This document shows positions 59,538-64,000 of a stretch of DNA of 64,000 nt, in pieces. The stretch comes from Sulfuritalea sp. (GTDB taxonomy: Bacteria > Pseudomonadota > Gammaproteobacteria > Burkholderiales > Rhodocyclaceae). Below the pieces are notes generated by a model, which did no database searches, had not been told where the DNA came from, and worked only from the letters and a program-made list of their open reading frames with translations. The stretch is from contig JALNZB010000003.1 of assembly GCA_023229545.1 (NCBI GenBank), positions 62,001-126,000 on the forward strand, given 5' to 3'. A program made the position numbers and the translations under genes. The first letter of the stretch is position 1. Every line of letters begins with the position of its first letter.

Positions 59538-61916
59538 TTACTTGATGCAAACGGCCCGCACCTGCTTGAGATCGGTTACGCCTTGCAGGGCTTTTTCGAG
59601 ACCATCCATCTTCAGGGTCAGCATGCCATCCTCCAGCGCCTGGGCAAACAACTGCACCACGCGAGCATGCTCCTGGATCAGCTTCTTCAGCGCCTCGGTG
59701 CCTATCATCAGTTCATGCAAACCGACCCGCCCCTTGTAGCCAGTGCCGCCGCAGGTGTCGCAACCCTTGGCTCGGGTGAACACCAGATGGCCATCCTTGC
59801 CGTAGTCCTTGATCAGACGCTCCTCGGTCGCCGCGTAGGCCGCGTTCATGTCCCTCTTGAAATATTCAGTGTTCTCCAGTTCGCTGCAATATTCCTTCAT
59901 GAACAACCTGACTTCTTCGGCGTCGGGCGTATAGCTCTCCTTGCATTTGCACAGCCGCTTGGCCAGGCGCTGGGCAAGAATCCCGAGCAGGGCATCGGAG
60001 AAGTTGAAGGGGTCCATGCCCATGTCGAGCAGGCGAATAATGGATTCCGGTGCGCTGTTGGTGTGCAGCGTCGCGAACACCAGGTGGCCGGTAAGCGATG
60101 CCTCGATGCCGATGCCGGTGGTTTCGGCATCGCGCATTTCGCCGACCATGATGATGTCCGGGTCGGCGCGGAGGAAGGCCTTCATCACCATCGGGAAGTC
60201 CATCACCTTCTTGTTGACCTGAACCTGGCGCAGACCTTTCTGGGTGATTTCCACCGGATCTTCGGCGGTCCATATCTTGGTATCCACGGTATTCAGGTAG
60301 CCCAGCACCGAGTGCAACGTGGTGGTCTTGCCGGAACCGGTCGGGCCGCAAACGAAGAACAGTCCGTAAGGCTTGGAGATGGTCGCCTTGAGCTTGACCA
60401 GATTGGTCGGCAGCACGCCCAGCTTGTCCAGCGGGATCGGCTCGCCGCCAGCCAGGATACGCATGACGACGTCTTCGACACCGCCAGAGGTGGGAATCGT
60501 CGCCACCCGCAGTTCGATGTCCAGCGGGCCATATTTCTTGAACTTGATCTTGCCGTCCTGCGGCTTGCGACGCTCGGCGATGTCCAGGTCGCACATGATC
60601 TTGAGACGCGCCACCATCGCGTTGCGATAACTGGCCGGCACTTCGATGTACTTCTGCAATGAACCGTCGCGGCGAAAGCGGATCAGCACCTTGTCCTTGC
60701 CCAGGCCCGGCTCGATGTGGATGTCCGAAACGCCCTGCTGGTAGGCATCGACAATAATCTTGTTGACTAGCTTGACCAGTTCGTTGTCGGCGGCGGCGGA
60801 GACATCGTCACCACCACTGCCCTCACCCTCCATGTCACCCTCATCGAGGGTCGACAGCAAGTCACCGACCGAGCTGTCATCGGTGTAGCCGGGGACACCG
60901 GTTGCACCGAACAACTGATCGAGTGTCTGCCCGAACTCGTGGTTGGTGGTGACCCGATAGGTAACCTTCGCCCGTGGGAAGACATTGTTGACGATGCGCG
61001 ACCCCTTGACCTGCTCGGGGTCGAGGCAGACCACCATGACACCTTCGGACCCCTCTTCCACGGGAGCCCATTTGCCCTGCTCCAGAAAATCCCGCTTGAG
61101 GTTCTTGAGCAGATCGACGGGTTTGATGCGGTCGGACTTGAAAGACTCGTAAGGCACGTTGAAGAACTTCCCCAATGCAGTGCCCAGTGCCGGATGCTTG
61201 ACCTGGAACTCGTTGACCAGAACATCTTCGATGTCGAGATTCTTCCGCCGCGCGGTGCGCTGCGCCAGTTCCAGTTCCTGCGCCGAAATAACGGCGTCGG
61301 ACACCAGGAAGTCGTACTTGGTCTTGACCACCGGCGCTGGCTTGCTGCGCTGGGTGAAGGCGATTGCCAGGGTCTCGCACAAGCCCTTGACGCCTTCCTC
61401 GGCGACCGAGGCAAAAGGAGTACCCGCCTTGTTGTTGATGAGTTGGACGACGCCGAGCAACTCGCCGTTCTGTGCATCCACAATCGGCGCCACCAGCATC
61501 TGCTTGGTGCGATATCCGGTCCGCTTATCGACTTCCTGCAGGAATCGCAGCGAAGAATTGATTGCCTTGAGCTCCGCATCGTCGTAGACGTCGCGGATAT
61601 TCACGGTCTTCTTCGACAGCGCGACATGCCCGGCGATACTCTGGTCGGCAATCGGCAAGCGCAGATCCTTGAAGGAAGTAAGACCCGTCTTGACCTTGGA
61701 AACGATGGACGCCTTGTCCTCGCCAACTGAATAGATGGTCAACCTGTCGGCATTGAATAAACTGCATATCTCGCCGGACAGTTCCAACATGATTTCGTCG
61801 ATGTTGGATGTGGCGTGTACCTTGTTGGTAACAACCTGAAGGTTCTTGAAGAAGGCTAGGCGTGCGTCCACATCGCCCCCTCCTGCCTCGGCGGGTGCAG
61901 CAGCTACGGCACTCAT
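59538..61916 (-). CDS. GAF-containing PilB/GspE-family ATPase
   Basis: 792 residues. A GAF domain occupies about residues 30-190, an MshEN/GspE N-terminal domain about 210-340, and the secretion ATPase the rest. Walker A is CGPTGSGKTTTL near residue 523, the Asp box/Walker B region GEMRDAETTGIGIEA, and the His box HLVFATLHTNSA. A zinc tetracysteine is split between LCKCKESY and CDTCGGTGYKGR. It would power pilus extension or a related secretion step, with the GAF domain sensing a small ligand, perhaps a cyclic nucleotide. The start overlaps the upstream gene by ATGA. Confidence 0.92.
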   Translation of the reverse strand: MSAVAAAPAEAGGGDVDARLAFFKNLQVVTNKVHATSNIDEIMLELSGEICSLFNADRLTIYSVGEDKASIVSKVKTGLTSFKDLRLPIADQSIAGHVALSKKTVNIRDVYDDAELKAINSSLRFLQEVDKRTGYRTKQMLVAPIVDAQNGELLGVVQLINNKAGTPFASVAEEGVKGLCETLAIAFTQRSKPAPVVKTKYDFLVSDAVISAQELELAQRTARRKNLDIEDVLVNEFQVKHPALGTALGKFFNVPYESFKSDRIKPVDLLKNLKRDFLEQGKWAPVEEGSEGVMVVCLDPEQVKGSRIVNNVFPRAKVTYRVTTNHEFGQTLDQLFGATGVPGYTDDSSVGDLLSTLDEGDMEGEGSGGDDVSAAADNELVKLVNKIIVDAYQQGVSDIHIEPGLGKDKVLIRFRRDGSLQKYIEVPASYRNAMVARLKIMCDLDIAERRKPQDGKIKFKKYGPLDIELRVATIPTSGGVEDVVMRILAGGEPIPLDKLGVLPTNLVKLKATISKPYGLFFVCGPTGSGKTTTLHSVLGYLNTVDTKIWTAEDPVEITQKGLRQVQVNKKVMDFPMVMKAFLRADPDIIMVGEMRDAETTGIGIEASLTGHLVFATLHTNSAPESIIRLLDMGMDPFNFSDALLGILAQRLAKRLCKCKESYTPDAEEVRLFMKEYCSELENTEYFKRDMNAAYAATEERLIKDYGKDGHLVFTRAKGCDTCGGTGYKGRVGLHELMIGTEALKKLIQEHARVVQLFAQALEDGMLTLKMDGLEKALQGVTDLKQVRAVCIK

Positions 61917-62980
61917 TTGACTGACTCCATGACACCAGCGCGCGCCCTCATGCCGCCATCAAGCAGGAACGCATGAAATCCACGCTGGGAAAGCAAAAAA
62001 GCGGCGGCGGAACTGCGACGTCCCGTCTGGCAATAGACAATGTATTCCTTTGCCGAATCAAGCGCCGCCGACGCCTGACGAATGTCGTTGAGCGGTATGT
62101 TGATGGCGCCAGGATAGCCGTCGGTCTGATACTCGGCGGGAAAGCGCACATCAATCCATATCGCGCCGGCGGCAACCCGACGCTCCGCTTCGTCGCCGGC
62201 AACCTTATGCAGCATGGGTGCGCGCAGCAACTGATTGAAGTCCTGCTTCGACAAGCCCAGTAGCATGCCATCGGTACTCATCGTCACCGTCGCGTTGCGT
62301 ACCGTGTCGGCCACCAAAGCCTCTTCGCCGAACGCATCGCCTTCCTTGAGCTCCGCCAATTGCACTGGCGACCCGGCCACAAGCCGGGATACCTTGCAGC
62401 GCCCGCTTTCGATCAGGTAGTAGTAATCACCGGGATCGCCCTGCTTGATGATGACCTGGCCACGCTTCACGGGAACGCGGTTGAACCTGGCCAGCAATGC
62501 TTGAATATTGGCCGGGGGCAGAGAGGCAAACGCGCCGACCGTAAGATTATCGACCGCGAACATGCCGGACATCATGCGCCAGTCGGTTTGATCGGGGCTG
62601 CCCTGGGCACTCTCGCCGGGAGTGGCCAACTGGTTCCACGTCACCAGGATATCCAGGGTATCTTCCTTCAGACTGAGCAGTCCGACATCCGTGATTGCCT
62701 TGCTCGCCAGCGGAACCATGCCGCCACGCGCCACCGGGTTCATGCCAAGTTCATGACCACCGACCAGCACGCGCGCCGCGCCTTCCGGCAGCTTCACCCA
62801 AAGCTGCCCGCGCACCAGATAGACCACCTGACCACTCCAGTCAGCGGCGCGGAAAGGGTCAGCGCCTCGGGTAAAGGCATGCATGCGGCAGAGCGGCAGC
62901 ACCTCGCGCAAGCCCTCGCTCCCCAGCCACATGAGAGGTTGTAGACGAGCCAGCAGGTCGACGTCCACGGTATCCGTCAT
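61913..62980 (-). CDS. Cyclic nucleotide-binding domain protein with C-terminal rhodanese domain
   Basis: 355 residues from the ATG at 62980. A first, poorly conserved cNMP-like domain is followed by a good one (about residues 165-265) with KQGDPGDYYYLIESG and the phosphate cassette GEEALVADTVRNATV. The last 90 residues are a rhodanese domain with active-site cysteine in VYCQTGRRSSAA. It likely binds cAMP or cGMP; the rhodanese part may transfer sulfur or only act in signalling. It is coupled to the ATPase gene. Confidence 0.9.
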   Translation of the reverse strand: MTDTVDVDLLARLQPLMWLGSEGLREVLPLCRMHAFTRGADPFRAADWSGQVVYLVRGQLWVKLPEGAARVLVGGHELGMNPVARGGMVPLASKAITDVGLLSLKEDTLDILVTWNQLATPGESAQGSPDQTDWRMMSGMFAVDNLTVGAFASLPPANIQALLARFNRVPVKRGQVIIKQGDPGDYYYLIESGRCKVSRLVAGSPVQLAELKEGDAFGEEALVADTVRNATVTMSTDGMLLGLSKQDFNQLLRAPMLHKVAGDEAERRVAAGAIWIDVRFPAEYQTDGYPGAINIPLNDIRQASAALDSAKEYIVYCQTGRRSSAAAFLLSQRGFHAFLLDGGMRARAGVMESVK

Positions 62981-62982
62981 GA

Positions 62983-63750
62983 TCAGATTTCGAACAACTG
63001 GTTGTTCTGCAGCATTCCTGGGCGGAATTCGCCAATGCAGTCCTCGATCTCCTGCATGGTCAATTCGATTTGTCCAGGCTTCAGATGGGTGATAAAGACA
63101 TCGGCATCGCGCTGCAAATTTGTCAGCTCCTCCAGCAGCATGCTCGGGCACAAATGCAGAGACGCCACGGCCAGATTCTTCTCCCGATCGGAAAATGCGC
63201 ACTCGATAATCAGGTAGCGCAGATTGCGAATGGCGTTGACGGCCTTCCACAAATCGGGACAGGGTCCGGTGTCGCCGGTAAATACCAGACTGGCATGTCC
63301 CGAATCGAGCTGATAACCCACTGCGGGCACGGTGTGATTCGCCGGCAGCGGAATCACTTTGCGACCGTCAAGGTCAATCGCCTCGCCCACGCGTATCGTG
63401 GAAAAACGGAGGAATGGCTTCTCCGCCGTCGGTATCTCGCTGAAGTCGGGCCAGATGGCCCAGTTGAAGATGTGCGCACGGATGATTTCGAGTGTTGCCT
63501 CGGTCGCATGGACTATCAGCGGTCGATTGCGCATATCCCCCACCGTATCGACCATGAACGGCAGACAGGCCAGATGATCCAGATGCGAGTGGGTAATGAA
63601 GACGTGATCGATCTGGGCCAGTTCCGCGATCGCCAGATCGCCAACTCCGGTTCCGGCGTCGATCAGTATGTCGTTGTCGACCAGAAGCGACGTGGTGCGC
63701 AGATGCCGCCCGCCGATCCCGCCGCTGCAACCGAGGATGCGTACTTTCAT
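62983..63750 (-). CDS. Metallo-beta-lactamase-fold cyclic nucleotide phosphodiesterase-like protein
   Basis: 255 residues. The metal-binding motif ITHSHLDHLACLPF is near residue 52; further ligands are in ANHTV and VFTGDTGP, and FITHLKPGQ lies near the end. The sequence fits class II cAMP phosphodiesterase-like members of the fold. It would remove the nucleotide made by the neighbouring cyclase. It starts six bases after the cyclase gene and is followed two bases later by the CNB gene. Confidence 0.85.
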   Translation of the reverse strand: MKVRILGCSGGIGGRHLRTTSLLVDNDILIDAGTGVGDLAIAELAQIDHVFITHSHLDHLACLPFMVDTVGDMRNRPLIVHATEATLEIIRAHIFNWAIWPDFSEIPTAEKPFLRFSTIRVGEAIDLDGRKVIPLPANHTVPAVGYQLDSGHASLVFTGDTGPCPDLWKAVNAIRNLRYLIIECAFSDREKNLAVASLHLCPSMLLEELTNLQRDADVFITHLKPGQIELTMQEIEDCIGEFRPGMLQNNQLFEI

Positions 63751-63755
63751 TATCC

Positions 63756-64000
63756 CTACTTCGTCTCAAAAATAGTGACGCCATCCCAGTTTGCTACGGG
63801 CGGCTCCTTGCGCAGGTGTTCAACGCGTTTGACATACAGGTCGTAGAGGTAGCGCGGCTTGATGCGCTGGAGATTCATCAGCGTCACTTCCGCCTTGTCC
63901 CAGTCCTGCGCACGGTAGGCACGCAAGGCCTGGTTCCACAACTTGATCTCATCCATTTCATCGCTGGAAACATTGCCTTCCTCGCCGACCGGTTCATAAA
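63756..64000 (-). CDS. C-terminus of an adenylate/guanylate cyclase (5' part outside window)
   Basis: The frame is open from the right edge. Visible are about 80 residues with YEPVGEEG, then WNQALRAYRAQDWDKAE and ending ANWDGVTIFETK. This pattern (YEP, W-AL-Y-W-A, LY-Y-R, PP-WDGV--TK) is typical of the tail after the class III cyclase catalytic domain. The ATG at 63956 is internal and not the start. Confidence 0.78.
   Translation of the reverse strand, partial: YEPVGEEGNVSSDEMDEIKLWNQALRAYRAQDWDKAEVTLMNLQRIKPRYLYDLYVKRVEHLRKEPPVANWDGVTIFETK

Noticed and set aside
59025..60662. A 545-codon plus-strand frame opposite the HD-GYP and PilB-like genes
   Set aside because: It crosses two real minus-strand genes and their junction and shows no motif.
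1..64000. CRISPR arrays, tRNA or rRNA genes, intact insertion sequences
   Set aside because: No regularly spaced repeats, cloverleaf-like segments or transposase-like proteins were seen on reading the gaps and frames; small RNAs cannot be excluded by eye.

Overview
The window looks like a chromosomal segment of a GC-rich betaproteobacterial sulfur oxidizer. A Rhodocyclales/Sulfuritalea-like origin is an inference from gene content and protein style only; no database was searched. The left edge cuts off the first codons of valS, and the right edge cuts off the front of an adenylate/guanylate cyclase gene. No tRNA, rRNA, CRISPR array or intact insertion sequence was seen.

Region 1 (about 2.9-22.4 kb) is a sulfite and sulfur oxidation island. 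On the minus strand lie soeABC (direct cytoplasmic sulfite oxidation), tusA and dsrE2 (sulfur carriers), a FadL-type outer membrane channel and a secreted DUF302-like protein. On the plus strand lie a small hypothetical gene, a phosphoesterase and qmoA-qmoB-hdrC-hdrB, an electron-transfer complex in which HdrC/HdrB-type soluble subunits stand where the membrane subunit QmoC would be. On the minus strand beyond it lie a YkgJ-type cysteine-cluster protein, aprBA and sat. Sulfite can therefore be oxidized by two routes: directly by Soe, or through APS by AprBA, Sat and Qmo. No dsr or sox gene is in the window.

Region 2 (about 22.5-46 kb) is a surface polysaccharide locus. It holds an ABC-2 exporter pair (Wzm/Wzt type), enzymes for a GDP-activated heptose or deoxy-heptose (hddA, hddC, Gmd-like, Fcl-like), several glycosyltransferases and a methyltransferase. 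It also holds a translationally coupled TPP enzyme plus NeuB-like synthase, two unusual nucleotidyltransferases and an APH-fold kinase. A tight minus-strand operon GtrA-GT2-flippase-kinase-nucleotidyltransferase closes it. A DUF4143 ATPase with its own apparently leaderless promoter sits inside and looks acquired.

Region 3 (about 46-57 kb) contains a run of overlapping minus-strand genes. It starts at a good sigma-54 promoter and runs: 60-residue type IV pilin, secreted cysteine-containing protein, terminator hairpin, second 60-residue pilin, ABC permease, TPR-like protein with a pseudopilin-like tail, ABC ATPase, large polytopic protein, GtrA, FAD oxidoreductase, polytopic protein. This is the most unusual unit in the window: very short pilins (Geobacter-like length) wired to an ABC transporter and glycosylation-type membrane proteins.

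Region 4 (about 57-64 kb) holds a Phd/VapC-type toxin-antitoxin pair, a GAF-HD-GYP gene interrupted by one in-frame TAG, and a GAF-containing PilB/GspE ATPase. It ends with a cyclic-nucleotide cassette (CNB-rhodanese protein, metallo-beta-lactamase-fold phosphodiesterase, cyclase C-terminus), consistent with second-messenger control of type IV pili.
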